From assembly GCF_036099295.1 (NCBI RefSeq), contig NZ_CP107976.1:3844001-3908000 (forward strand): 64,000 bases of DNA. The letters run 5' to 3'. The notes under the pieces are model-generated. The model worked only from the letters and a program-made list of their open reading frames with translations. It ran no database searches and had not been told where the DNA came from. Within the stretch, counting starts at the first letter, position 1, and the number at the start of each line of letters is the position of its first letter. The stretch is from Streptomyces sp. NBC_00358. GTDB lineage: Bacteria; Actinomycetota; Actinomycetes; Streptomycetales; Streptomycetaceae. Of this stretch, positions 41,830 through 50,325 are shown in pieces. Position numbers and translations under genes: made by a program.

Positions 41830-41855
41830 GCCCCGCCCCGCCCCGCCCCGCCCCG
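41830..41855. repeat. Pentanucleotide repeat GCCCC x5 at the 3' end of the HTH gene
   Basis: Five perfect GCCCC units end one base before the TAG stop codon (minus strand) at 41856-41858, so the array is just downstream of the coding sequence. Confidence 0.9.
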
Positions 41856-43094
41856 CTACGGAGTACACCCCTTCAGACCGGACTTCAGCGTCGCGCAAGC
41901 CTTCGCGGAGCCGGCGTCCTTCACCGCGACCATCGGCGTGTACGCGTCCGGGTCCGAGTCCGCCACGGCCGTCCGCTTCGCCGCGGTCCCCGACGACACC
42001 TCGACCCGGTCCCCCGCCACCGCCTGCGTCATACGGGCCCAAGCCGCGCCGCACGTCCTGCTGTACCGCACCTCCACCAGCGTCGCACCCACCGTCACGC
42101 TGGTCGTGGTCCTGGCCAGTTCACCCCCGCACCCCATCTTCTCGGGGTCCTTCCCGGTGCACGAGGCCCCGCCGCACTTCACCCCGGGCGGCAGATCGGG
42201 CTGAGCACTCGCGGAGGTCACCGCCTTCTTCGGCGTACCGCCTGCGGCCTTCTTGTCCCCGCCCTGGGTGAGATAGGCGGCGGCCGCGACGACCACGAGC
42301 GCGCCCACGACCCCGGCGAGGAACATCGTCAGCCTCCGTTTGCGCCGCGCGGCGCCCTCCCGCGTCCCCGCGCCGACGGGCCGCGCGTCCTCCGGCGACG
42401 GCCCCCCGGGGCCAGCCGCACGAGCGGGCCCCACCGGCGTCACCGGACCGAACTGCCCACCCCCGTCGGCCCCCGACGCGACAGCCCCCCAGCCACCACC
42501 GGCACGCCCCGCCCCACCGGAGCCGGAGCCGGAACCGGAACCGGACGACGACCGCCCGCCCGACACCCCTCCGGCAGCACCCTGACGCCCGTCCCGCCCG
42601 GACGGCTGCGACGGCACCGACGGCGCCCCGGACGGCGGTTCGTCCACCGGCACCGCACTTCCGGGCGAGGCGGGAGAAGCGGGAGAGGCGGTCGCGCTGC
42701 CGCGCCCACGGGCCGACGGTTGCGGCCCACCTCCCCCCTTCGCCGAGGACGGCCCGAACTCCCCCAGCGCGGCCCGCGCCTGGGATATTCGTATCGCCTC
42801 CATCGTCATGTCGTGGCGCATCTCGGAACGGCTCCAGGCACGCTCGGCGAGCTCCCACATGGTGGCCAGATGAACGGGATTCGTCCCGGTCACCTCGGCC
42901 AGCGCGACGATCGCCCCCTTGGGCGCGAGCAGCCGGCCGTTCAGATAACGCTCCCAGGATGTCTTGCTGTAGCCCGTACGGTCGGCCACGGCCGCGACAC
43001 TCAACCCGCTCCGGTCGACGAGCAGTCGCAACTGACTGGCGAACTCCCTGACCTGCGGATCGAGTTCATCCGGCAAGGCCTTCCAACGAGGCAT
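41856..43094 (-). CDS. XRE-type HTH membrane protein with C-terminal DUF2690 domain
   Basis: About 412 residues. The N-terminal helix-turn-helix spans LRLLVDRSGLSVAAVADRTGYSKTSWERYLNGR. A disordered Ser/Gly/Pro region of about 150 residues follows, then one membrane helix (LTMFLAGVVGALVVVAAAAYL). The outside domain has a DUF2690 pattern: CGGASCTGKDPEKMGCG, VGATLVEVRYSRTCGAAWARM, DAYTPMV, KACATLKSGLKGC, with six cysteines. Such proteins may pass an extracellular signal to a DNA-binding domain inside. ATG 43094 (MPRWKALPDELDP) has a GGGGGGAA ribosome-binding site; longer frames are unsupported. Confidence 0.85.
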   Translation of the reverse strand: MPRWKALPDELDPQVREFASQLRLLVDRSGLSVAAVADRTGYSKTSWERYLNGRLLAPKGAIVALAEVTGTNPVHLATMWELAERAWSRSEMRHDMTMEAIRISQARAALGEFGPSSAKGGGGPQPSARGRGSATASPASPASPGSAVPVDEPPSGAPSVPSQPSGRDGRQGAAGGVSGGRSSSGSGSGSGSGGAGRAGGGWGAVASGADGGGQFGPVTPVGPARAAGPGGPSPEDARPVGAGTREGAARRKRRLTMFLAGVVGALVVVAAAAYLTQGGDKKAAGGTPKKAVTSASAQPDLPPGVKCGGASCTGKDPEKMGCGGELARTTTSVTVGATLVEVRYSRTCGAAWARMTQAVAGDRVEVSSGTAAKRTAVADSDPDAYTPMVAVKDAGSAKACATLKSGLKGCTP

Positions 43095-43692
43095 GCTTTC
43101 CCCCCACTTCCCCCCGTACGTGCACAACTGTCCTTCCGTGTACGGCTCCCGCGCTCTCGACCCACGCCGAAAGGAGGACACCCCCGTCCGCGCCGAGTCC
43201 CCGTTCTGGATACCCACAGGGATGCGCCCGGCCGGGATACCAGTTCCCGATATGGGGGCGCACGGGAGCATTTGAGCCGGGACATGCAGCGTTGCACGCC
43301 CGCCGGACCACGCTCCAGTGTTCCACCGGCACCGACGCGGCGGCAGACCGCAACAGCCGCTCAGCAGGCCGGAGTTGAGTGGTTCCCGTCGCACAGCGCG
43401 CACACCGTACCGGAATGGTCACTTCCGTGCCACAGCGGACTGCCGACTGTTGAACAGCCCGTTCCCGTGCACAAGGGTTGACCCCGGGCGGAACACTCGC
43501 CCGATCGCGGCCCGTCCTTGACTCGGGGGAGAGGACGGGCCGCGGTCGTCCCCGCACCCGGCGGCCACGTGCCCGGCGAAGAGGGAGGCGGGACGCGGGG
43601 GAAGAAACGACGCGGCCCGTCCTGCCCCGAAGGGGAAGACGGGCCGTCGGCACGTACGGCGAGCCGCCGCGCAACGCGCGAGCGGTCCGCGA
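43095..43692. other. 598-bp upstream region of the HTH-DUF2690 gene without a convincing gene
   Basis: It contains the folD-operon terminator near its right end and, at 43411-43427, the inverted repeat CGGAA-N7-TTCCG. The promoter of the HTH gene should lie here. Open frames on both strands look like shadows. Confidence 0.5.
43613..43646 (-). terminator. Terminator of the folD-DUF3017 operon
   Basis: CGGCCCGTC (43613-43621) and GACGGGCCG (43638-43646) pair, with CCCC/GGGG pairing again inside the loop. It starts 47 bp after the DUF3017 stop. Confidence 0.7.
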
Positions 43693-44775
43693 TCAGCGGA
43701 CCGTGAAGTGCAGTGTGTCGTCGAGGAACGGGATCTCCAGCCACGGCTGCGGCTGGGCCATCAGCGCGAGCACCACGATGGCGACGCCCAGGACGCCGTA
43801 CGTGAGCATGTCCGTGAAGCGTGAACGGACCGCGAGCATGCCCACGCTGGGCAGCACCCAGCGCATCACGGCCCCCGCGAGCAGCGCGGCGCCGATCAGG
43901 ATCGTGCCGAGGCGGAACACGTCGAGCGCGGTGAGCAGCAGGCCGAGCGCGACGGTGGACAGCACGGTGAGGATGGGCCACTGGCGCGCGGGCGCCGGGG
44001 CATCCCCGGACGCCGCCCGGCCGCCGCCCTCGGGCCGTGCCGTGTCCCGGGTGAACAGCGGGAAACGTCGTGTGGTGCGCCGGGGCTTCCCCTCGGCATC
44101 GGGCGCGCTGATGGCATCCCGCACGACGAGCCCGTCCGGTTCCCCGCCCCCGGCCTCGGCCTCGGCCTCGGCCCTGACCCCGGCCGCCGTCGGGGCCTCG
44201 GACTCCGCCTCAACCTCGGGCTCGGCCACGGTCGCCGTCTCAGCACCGGACCCGGACTCGACCTCGCCCTGGGCCGCGGCCTCAGCACCGGTCCCGGACC
44301 TGTCCGCCACCTCGGTGCCGGACGCGGACGCGGACCCGGCCCTGTCTTCAGTCTTCAACTCGGCCTCGATCTCAGCCTCCTCGGACCCGGTACCGGACCC
44401 AGTACCGGACCCGGACCCGGTCCCTGCCCCGGTCTTCGACTGGGCCTCGTTCTCGGCCCCCGTCCCGGATCCCGCCTCGGAGCCGGACTCAGGACCGCCC
44501 CCGGACTCGGACCCGGCCCGCACGGAGCCCCCGGCACGTGCCCCGGACTCCGGCGCCCGGCCGCCCGTACCGCGCGCCACGGAGGCGGCGGAGGCCACGG
44601 ACGCGGGGGCCGTGGACGTAGAGGCCGCGGGGGCCGTGGAGACTCCGGCACGCGCGCCGGTGACGGCGTCGCGCACCGCGCTCTCGGCGGCCCGGACGGC
44701 CGCCTCGGCGCCGGCGGCTCGCGCGCCGCGCGCCGAGCCGTCGTCGGACTCGTGGGTGCTGCCGTCAGCCGACAC
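43693..44775 (-). CDS. DUF3017-type membrane protein with a very long low-complexity N-terminus
   Basis: The 360-residue protein is disordered for about 250 residues, dominated by Gly, Ser, Ala, Thr and Glu. The conserved part is the last 100: four helices (WPILTVLSTVALGLLLTALDVF, LGTILIGAALLAGAVMRWVLP, DMLTYGVLGVAIVVLALMA) with VRSRFTDM between. This matches DUF3017, a small membrane protein commonly encoded beside folD in streptomycetes. Its start overlaps the folD stop by 11 bp, so it is coupled to folD. The true protein could start later, because the N-terminus has no conserved feature. Function unknown. Confidence 0.8.
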   Translation of the reverse strand: MSADGSTHESDDGSARGARAAGAEAAVRAAESAVRDAVTGARAGVSTAPAASTSTAPASVASAASVARGTGGRAPESGARAGGSVRAGSESGGGPESGSEAGSGTGAENEAQSKTGAGTGSGSGTGSGTGSEEAEIEAELKTEDRAGSASASGTEVADRSGTGAEAAAQGEVESGSGAETATVAEPEVEAESEAPTAAGVRAEAEAEAGGGEPDGLVVRDAISAPDAEGKPRRTTRRFPLFTRDTARPEGGGRAASGDAPAPARQWPILTVLSTVALGLLLTALDVFRLGTILIGAALLAGAVMRWVLPSVGMLAVRSRFTDMLTYGVLGVAIVVLALMAQPQPWLEIPFLDDTLHFTVR

Positions 44776-45619
44776 TGCGTTCCGCCGCTTCCACCACGTT
44801 GACGAGGAGCTGGGCGCGGGTCATCGGACCCACACCGCCCGGGTTCGGGGAGATCCAGGCGGCGACCTCGGCGACGTCCGGGTGGACGTCGCCGACGATC
44901 TTGCCCTCGGCGCTGCGCGAGACACCGACGTCGAGGACGGCGGCGCCCGGCTTGACGTCCTCGGCCCTGATGAGGTGCGCGGAACCGGCGGCGGCGACGA
45001 TGATGTCGGCGCGCTTGAGGTGCGCGGAGAGGTCACGGGTGCCGGTGTGGCACTGGGTGACCGTGGCGTTCTCGCTGCGGCGGGTCAGCAGCAGCGGCAT
45101 CGGGCGCCCGATGGTCACCCCGCGGCCGACGACCACGACCTCGGCGCCCTTGATCTCCACGCCGTAGCGGCGCAGGAGCGTGAGGACACCGTTGGGCGTG
45201 CAGGGCAGCGGGGCGGGCTCGTTGAGGACGAGACGCCCGAGGTTCATCGGGTGCAGGCCGTCCGCGTCCTTGTCCGGGTCCATCAGTTCCAGGATGCGGT
45301 TCTCGTCGATGCCCTTGGGGAGCGGAAGCTGGACGATGTAGCCGGTGCAGGCGGGGTCCTCGTTCAGCTCGCGGACCACCGCCTCGATCTCTTCCTGCGT
45401 GGCGGTCGCGGGCAGTTCGCGCTGGATGGAGGCGATGCCGACCTGAGCGCAGTCGCGGTGCTTGCCCGCGACGTACTTCTGGCTTCCGGGGTCGTCCCCG
45501 ACCAGGACCGTCCCGAGGCCGGGCGTGACGCCCTTCTCCTTCAGGGCCGCCACGCGGACGGTCAGGTCGGACTTGATCGCGGCTGCGGTGGCCTTGCCAT
45601 CGAGAATCTGGGCGGTCAT
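44765..45619 (-). CDS. folD: Bifunctional methylene-THF dehydrogenase / methenyl-THF cyclohydrolase
   Basis: About 284 residues. The folate domain has the catalytic Lys of KYVAGKHRDCAQVGI and VQLPLPKGID. DADGLHPMNLGRL and CTPNGVLTLLRRY are conserved. The NADP domain has VVVGRGVTIGRPMPLLL, and the protein ends with SPNPGGVGPMTRAQLLVNV. It turns 5,10-methylene-THF, the SHMT product, into 10-formyl-THF, the substrate of PurN and PurH encoded nearby. ATG 45619 has GGAGG nine to ten bases upstream. No ZTP riboswitch was found in its short leader, unlike glyA. Confidence 0.96.
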   Translation of the reverse strand: MTAQILDGKATAAAIKSDLTVRVAALKEKGVTPGLGTVLVGDDPGSQKYVAGKHRDCAQVGIASIQRELPATATQEEIEAVVRELNEDPACTGYIVQLPLPKGIDENRILELMDPDKDADGLHPMNLGRLVLNEPAPLPCTPNGVLTLLRRYGVEIKGAEVVVVGRGVTIGRPMPLLLTRRSENATVTQCHTGTRDLSAHLKRADIIVAAAGSAHLIRAEDVKPGAAVLDVGVSRSAEGKIVGDVHPDVAEVAAWISPNPGGVGPMTRAQLLVNVVEAAERSVG

Positions 45620-45888
45620 GACCCCCATCCTCCCGGATGACGCGGTCCAGGTTCCAATCCGGGGCCACAACGGCCCTCCGGCGCCCGATTCGCCCGTATC
45701 CGGCCATGATCACTCATGTTGCACTTGGACAACACATACGGAATCGCGCTGGACAAGTAAGAGACTGCTAAAGAACGATGAGCACATACAGTGCCGCGGG
45801 CAGTACCGGGGGGACGGACCGCTCTGTAGAAATTCCTCCGAACCGTGCCGCGCGTAGTCCCCGCACCAGGCAACGGAGGAACCCCGCC

Positions 45889-46539
45889 ATGAGTTTCGGC
45901 GACCCGAACAATCCTTACGGCCCGCCGCCGCAGCAGCCTCCCACCGCGCCGCCGGGGGCTCCGGGGTACGGGTACCCGCAGGCCCCGCCGTCCGTGCCCC
46001 CGCAGGGCTACGGCTACCCGCAGCAGCCCGCGTACCCGGGCTACCCGGTCGGCAACATGATGCAGCCGACCATGCCGGGCCTGCTGACCACGGCCCGCGT
46101 CTTCCTGTTCATCATCGGCGCGGTGCAGGTCCTGGGGGCGCTCGCCTGGTTCTACGTCGCCGCCTTCGTCAGCGACGTCTCGGACGCGGCGGACCGCTAC
46201 AGCACGACGTCCGACGACCCGTTCAGCTCGTTCAGCGACGGCGCCGGTGTCGCGTCGGGCGTGATCGTGCTGTTCGCCCTGATCGCGGCGGGGTTCGCGG
46301 CCCTGTCGATCATCCTGGGCGTGAAGTTCGGCAAGGGCGGCCAGGGCGTCCGCATCACCACGGTCGTCTACGGCGCGCTGGGCGGGGTCGTCGGACTGAT
46401 CGCGCTCGTCGCGGGCCTGGACTCCGGCCTGGCGTCCGCAATCCTCTTCCCTCTGATCTGGGTGGTGTTCGCGGCCATCATCACGGCGGCTCCCGTCGTA
46501 CCGAGCGGCACCGCCTGGTTCGCCCGCCCGCGCTACTGA
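45889..46539 (+). CDS. Pro/Tyr-rich small integral membrane protein
   Basis: About 216 residues. A Pro/Gly/Tyr/Gln-rich cytoplasmic N-terminus of 70 residues (NPYGPPPQQPP, PGYGYPQ type) precedes four membrane helices (RVFLFIIGAVQVLGALAWFYVAAFV, SGVIVLFALIAAGFAALSIILGV, VVYGALGGVVGLIALVAGL and LFPLIWVVFAAIITAAPVV). This is a common streptomycete arrangement with no assigned function. GGAGGA lies eight bases before ATG 45889; the longer frame from 45778 has no ribosome-binding site. Convergent with purH across a hairpin. Confidence 0.82.
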   Translation: MSFGDPNNPYGPPPQQPPTAPPGAPGYGYPQAPPSVPPQGYGYPQQPAYPGYPVGNMMQPTMPGLLTTARVFLFIIGAVQVLGALAWFYVAAFVSDVSDAADRYSTTSDDPFSSFSDGAGVASGVIVLFALIAAGFAALSIILGVKFGKGGQGVRITTVVYGALGGVVGLIALVAGLDSGLASAILFPLIWVVFAAIITAAPVVPSGTAWFARPRY

Positions 46540-46556
46540 ACGGTCCGGTTCGCGCC

Positions 46557-46599
46557 CGAGGGCCGGGTCCCACCCCGTGAAGGGGGGACCCGGCCCTCG
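46557..46599. terminator. Bidirectional hairpin terminator before the purH 3' end
   Basis: CGAGGGCCGGGTCCC (46557-46571) is the exact reverse complement of 46585-46599, with CCCC/GGGG in the loop. It lies between convergent stops at 46539 and 46615. Confidence 0.82.
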
Positions 46600-46614
46600 C
46601 GTTTCGGCGCGGGA

Positions 46615-48204
46615 TCAGTGGAAGAAGTGCCGCGTCCCGGTGAAGTACATCGTGACGCCGGCCTTCTTCGCGGCCTCCACGACCAGCTCGTCACGGACCG
46701 AACCGCCCGGCTGGACCACGGCCTTGACGCCCGCGTCGGCGAGGATCTCCAGGCCGTCGGGGAACGGGAAGAACGCGTCCGATGCGGCGTAGGAGCCGCG
46801 GGCGCGCTCGGCACCGGCCCGCTCGACCGCGAGCTTCGCGGAGTCGACGCGGTTGACCTGTCCCATGCCGACGCCGACCGAGGCGCCGTCCTTGGCGAGC
46901 AGGATCGCGTTGGACTTCACCGCGCGGCAGGCGCGCCACGCGAAGGCCAGCTCGTCGAGCTCGCCCTCGCTCAGGGCGTCACCGGTCGCGAGCGTCCAGC
47001 TCGCCGGGTTGTCGCCGGCGGCCTGGAGCCGGTCGGTGACCTGGAGCAGCGCGCCGCCGTCGACGGGCTTGATCTCGACCGGGGCGGCCGGGGCGTTGTG
47101 GGCCCGCAGCACGCGGATGTTCTTCTTCTTGGTGAGGGCTTCGAGGGCGCCGTCCTCGTACTCGGGCGCGACGATGACCTCGGTGAAGATCTCCGCGACC
47201 TGCTCGGCCATCTCCTTGGTGACCGGGCGGTTGACCGCGATCACACCGCCGAACGCGGACAGCGGGTCACAGGCGTGCGCCTTGCGGTGCGCCTCGGCGA
47301 CGTTCGACGCGACCGCGATCCCGCACGGGTTGGCGTGCTTGATGATCGCGACGCAGGGGTCCTCGTGGTCGTACGCGGCACGGCGCGCGGCATCCGTGTC
47401 CGTGTAGTTGTTGTACGACATCTCCTTGCCGTGGAGCTGCTCGGCCTCGGCGAGACCGCCCGTGCCGGAGGTGTAGAGCGCCGCGGGCTGGTGCGGGTTC
47501 TCGCCGTAGCGCAGGGTGTGCGCGCGCTCCCAGGTGGCACCGAGGAAGTCGGGGAACTGCGAGTCGTCGACCGGCGCGTACGAGGAGGCGAACCAGGAGG
47601 CGACGGCGACGTCGTACGCGGCCGTGTGCTGGAAGGCCTCGGCGGCGAGCCGCTTGCGGGTGCGCAGGTCGAAACCGCCGTCCTGGACCGCGGCGAGGAC
47701 GTCGCCGTAGCGGTCGGGGCTGGTGACGACGGCGACGGAGGGGTGGTTCTTGGCCGCGGCGCGGACCATCGAGGGGCCGCCGATGTCGATCTGCTCGACG
47801 CACTCGTCGGGGGTCGCCCCGGACGCCACCGTCTCCTTGAACGGGTAGAGGTTGACGACCACGAGGTCGAACGGCTCGACACCGAGCTCGGCGAGCTGCT
47901 GCCGGTGGCTCTCCAGGCGCAGATCGGCGAGGATCCCGGCGTGGACCTTCGGGTGCAGGGTCTTGACGCGGCCGTCGAGGCACTCGGGGAACCCGGTGAG
48001 CTCCTCCACCTTGGTGACGGGTACACCGGTCGCGGCGATCTTCGCGGCGGTGGACCCGGTGGAGACGAGTTCGACACCGGCCGCGTGCAGCCCGCGGGCC
48101 AGCTCCTCAAGACCGGTCTTGTCGTACACGCTGACGAGCGCGCGCCGGATGACGCGCTTGGTGCCCTCGGTGCTCTCGGCCGTGACTGTGCTGTCGGCGG
48201 TCAC
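46615..48204 (-). CDS. purH: AICAR formyltransferase / IMP cyclohydrolase
   Basis: This 529-residue enzyme performs the last two steps of IMP synthesis. The N-terminal cyclohydrolase (MGS-like) domain has RRALVSVYDKTGLEELARGL, STGSTA and VDLLYPFKET-type sequence (VVNLYPFKETV). The C-terminal formyltransferase domain has LRYGENPHQPAALY, IIKHANPCGIAVA, FGGVIAVNR and the ending GVTMYFTGTRHFFH. It uses 10-formyl-THF. The GTG start overlaps the purN stop by four bases (GTGA), so the two form an operon. AICAR (ZMP), its substrate, is the precursor of the ligand sensed by the glyA riboswitch in this window. Confidence 0.97.
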   Translation of the reverse strand: MTADSTVTAESTEGTKRVIRRALVSVYDKTGLEELARGLHAAGVELVSTGSTAAKIAATGVPVTKVEELTGFPECLDGRVKTLHPKVHAGILADLRLESHRQQLAELGVEPFDLVVVNLYPFKETVASGATPDECVEQIDIGGPSMVRAAAKNHPSVAVVTSPDRYGDVLAAVQDGGFDLRTRKRLAAEAFQHTAAYDVAVASWFASSYAPVDDSQFPDFLGATWERAHTLRYGENPHQPAALYTSGTGGLAEAEQLHGKEMSYNNYTDTDAARRAAYDHEDPCVAIIKHANPCGIAVASNVAEAHRKAHACDPLSAFGGVIAVNRPVTKEMAEQVAEIFTEVIVAPEYEDGALEALTKKKNIRVLRAHNAPAAPVEIKPVDGGALLQVTDRLQAAGDNPASWTLATGDALSEGELDELAFAWRACRAVKSNAILLAKDGASVGVGMGQVNRVDSAKLAVERAGAERARGSYAASDAFFPFPDGLEILADAGVKAVVQPGGSVRDELVVEAAKKAGVTMYFTGTRHFFH

Positions 48205-48821
48205 TGGATAACTACCTTTCGTCCCTCAATGCGATAGCCGTTGCGGGCGAGCCGCCCCACGACATCGACGAGCAGCCTTCGCTCGACTTCCTTGATGCGC
48301 TCGTGCAGAGCGCTCTCGTCGTCCTCGTTGCGGACCTCGACCACGCCCTGGGCGATGATCGGTCCGGTGTCGACGCCGTCGTCGACGAAGTGGACGGTGC
48401 AGCCGGTGACCCGGGCTCCGTACGCGAGCGCGTCGCGGACACCGTGGGCGCCGGGAAAACTGGGGAGCAGCGCGGGATGGGTGTTGACGAACCGCCCGCC
48501 GAACCGGGCGAGGAACTCCTTGCCCACGATCTTCATGAACCCGGCGGACACGACGAGGTCCGGCTCGTACGCGGCGGTCGCCTCGGCGAGCGCGCGGTCC
48601 CACTCGTCCCGGCCGGCGTGGTCCTTGACCTTGCACACGAAGGTCGGGAGCCCTGCCCGCTCGGCCCGCGAGAGCCCCTCGATGCCGTCCCGGTCGGCTC
48701 CGACGGCCACGATCTCGGCGCCGTAGGCCGCTGAGCCCGCCTCCGCGACGGCGTCGAGCAGTGCCTGCAGATTCGTACCTGATCCGGAGACCAGCACGAC
48801 GAGGCGCTTGGTCTTGGCCAC
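48201..48821 (-). CDS. purN: Phosphoribosylglycinamide formyltransferase
   Basis: About 206 residues. It transfers a formyl group from 10-formyl-THF to GAR in purine synthesis. Motifs: LVSGSGTNLQALLDAV, FMKIVGKEFL, the catalytic Asn/His in VNTHPALLPSFPGAHG and Asp in VHFVDDGVDTGPIIAQ. The start is GTG 48821 (VAKTKRLVVLVSGSG); the longer frame to 48989 gives an unsupported extension. First gene of purN-purH. A near-perfect palindrome lies 25 bp upstream. Confidence 0.96.
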   Translation of the reverse strand: MAKTKRLVVLVSGSGTNLQALLDAVAEAGSAAYGAEIVAVGADRDGIEGLSRAERAGLPTFVCKVKDHAGRDEWDRALAEATAAYEPDLVVSAGFMKIVGKEFLARFGGRFVNTHPALLPSFPGAHGVRDALAYGARVTGCTVHFVDDGVDTGPIIAQGVVEVRNEDDESALHERIKEVERRLLVDVVGRLARNGYRIEGRKVVIQ

Positions 48822-49292
48822 GAGAGGGCCCTTTCTCGGGGGAGCGTTTGTACGGTCGTACGAATGCTTCGCGCCCCGGGATACGGGGAAGTCTACGAAG
48901 CGGCCGACCGACAGCAACGATACCGGCACACCGGGCGGCCCCCACGGGACGGGGGCGGGGCCGGAAGGTAGCGTCTGGGGAGGATCCACCCGGCAACACC
49001 TCCGTCACGGGGAACGCCCCGTGCGCGCGGGACGTTGACCTGGGACGAGGACGAACGCTCGGGGCACGGGCCCCGGCACCGCCCGCGGCACGGGACCCGG
49101 AGACATCCGGAGCGCGTGTCCGGGGATACGAAGCTCGGGGCGCGAGTCCGGAGTGCGAAGCTCGGGGCGTCAGTCCGGGGCGGACCGGCCGAGGCGTCAG
49201 CCCGGGAGGACCGGCTCGGGGCGCGCGTCGCGAGCGCGAAGCTGTGTGGACACGCCGCCTGCCAGAACCACCAAGGGGAAGACGCTCACCTG
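48822..49292. other. 471-bp divergent region between purN and a membrane-protein gene
   Basis: It holds the purN palindrome and a 27-bp direct repeat at 49129-49182 (CGAAGCTCGGGGCG blocks 27 bp apart, with a degenerate third copy after). If the downstream gene actually starts near 49035, the repeat would encode a nine-residue repeat of the KLGARVRSA type. Confidence 0.5.
48847..48864. promoter_or_regulatory. Candidate operator upstream of purN: TTTGTACG-GT-CGTACGAA
   Basis: Two 8-bp arms match at 7 of 8 positions around a two-base centre, ending 25 bp before the purN start. The placement suits a repressor. A related TTCGTACGAA palindrome is at 52229-52238, upstream of the HTH-sigma-like gene. 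Confidence 0.5.
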
Positions 49293-50186
49293 ATGCCGGA
49301 CCGCAGTCTCCGACTCCCTCCGCTCCTGCTGCGCGAGCGGCGCTCTTCGTCCACCCCGCCGAGGTCGGACGGGGACGGCTCCACAGGCGGACCCGGCTCC
49401 GCGGACGGGAACGGCAGCGGCTCGGCAGGTGGAAGCGGTGGCCCCTCGGGCGAGCGCGGACCCGACGCGCCCGGCACACCCCCGTCCGGCCCGTCCGCTC
49501 CCTCGAACCAGGACGACAATCCGTTCGCGCCACCGCCTGAGGGGACACCCGACCGGCCGTGGCAGCCGCGCCGGCACGGCCAGGGGCACGGGCCGGACTC
49601 GGGCTCGGGCTCGGGCGAGAACGGCGGGGGCGGTCAGCAGGGCTCCGGGCAGTCGCCCTGGGGCAGCCAGTGGAGCGACCGGCAGCCCGGCCCCTCCGAC
49701 GGCGGCGGTTTCGGTGACCGTCCGCGTGCGCCGCAGGGGCAGGACGGTCCCGAAGGGCCCGGCGGCACACCCGGCGGGGGCATGCGCTGGGACCCGAAGG
49801 ACCCGGCCCAACGCCGCGCCCGGTACGCGCTGCTCTCCGGCATGTGGGCGTTCTTCTTCGTCCTGTTCGGCTGGCCCTACGTGGCCCTGCTGCTCGGCGC
49901 GCTCGCCCTGTACTGGGGCGGCAGCGCCCTCCGCTCCAGGTCACGCACGCCGGACCCGGACGCTCCGGCGCCCGACCCGAACATGCGCCCCCAGATGACC
50001 GCCGCCGTGAGCGGCCTGGTCACCGCGTCGCTGGCCATCGTGATGGTCGCCGGGATCTTCACCGCCCACCTCGTCTACAGCGACTACTACTCCTGCACCA
50101 ACGACGCCCTGACGAACGCCGCGAAGCAGTCCTGCAACGACCTTCTCCCGAAGGATCTGCGCGGGCTGCTGGGCACCCACAACTGA
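49293..50186 (+). CDS. Gly/Ser/Pro-rich membrane protein of unknown function
   Basis: About 297 residues. Around 165 disordered residues rich in Gly, Ser, Pro, Asp and Gln come first. Then WDPKDPAQRRARYALLSGMWAFFFVLFGWPYVALLLGALALYWGGSAL forms a paired helix region, and a second helix follows (AAVSGLVTASLAIVMVAGIFTAHLVY). The outer tail has SDYYSCTNDALTNAAKQSCNDLLP with a Cys pair. A membrane protein is found in the matching place between perM and purN-side genes in mycobacteria (Rv0954 region), so it may be an ortholog, but that is inference. The start is uncertain: ATG 49293 is the nearest in-frame ATG, while the frame stays open to 49035. Confidence 0.75.
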   Translation: MPDRSLRLPPLLLRERRSSSTPPRSDGDGSTGGPGSADGNGSGSAGGSGGPSGERGPDAPGTPPSGPSAPSNQDDNPFAPPPEGTPDRPWQPRRHGQGHGPDSGSGSGENGGGGQQGSGQSPWGSQWSDRQPGPSDGGGFGDRPRAPQGQDGPEGPGGTPGGGMRWDPKDPAQRRARYALLSGMWAFFFVLFGWPYVALLLGALALYWGGSALRSRSRTPDPDAPAPDPNMRPQMTAAVSGLVTASLAIVMVAGIFTAHLVYSDYYSCTNDALTNAAKQSCNDLLPKDLRGLLGTHN

Positions 50187-50191
50187 CGGTC

Positions 50192-50227
50192 CGCCTCCTG
50201 CCGGGTGCTGCCGCCCGGCAGGAGGCG
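50192..50227. terminator. Bidirectional hairpin terminator before the perM 3' end
   Basis: CGCCTCCTGCCGGG (50192-50205) and its exact complement (50214-50227) form a 14-bp stem with an eight-base loop, six bases after the plus-strand stop. Confidence 0.85.
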
Positions 50228-50325
50228 AATTCCCCGGCCCGGTTCTCCGGGCCCGCGCCCGGCTCGTTCCCGCGCGGCTCCGCCGCTCGTTCCCGCCGCC
50301 CGTTCCGGGGCGCTCCGCCCCGCCT

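Larger units (their letters stand above)
41178..41855. other. 678-bp mdh upstream region without a convincing gene
   Basis: Besides the mdh-proximal repeats it contains a perfect 10-bp inverted repeat (GGCGGTCGCC at 41388-41397 with GGCGACCGCC at 41420-41429, loop 22), and a GCCCC repeat next to the stop of the upstream HTH gene. Several open frames exist on both strands, but none has the third-position bias of its neighbours with a ribosome-binding site. Confidence 0.55.

Noticed and set aside
45620..45777. ZTP riboswitch upstream of folD, by analogy with glyA.
   Set aside because: The conserved aptamer blocks (TGACTGGCG, GCGCCTGGGC) are absent; a normal ribosome-binding site precedes the start.
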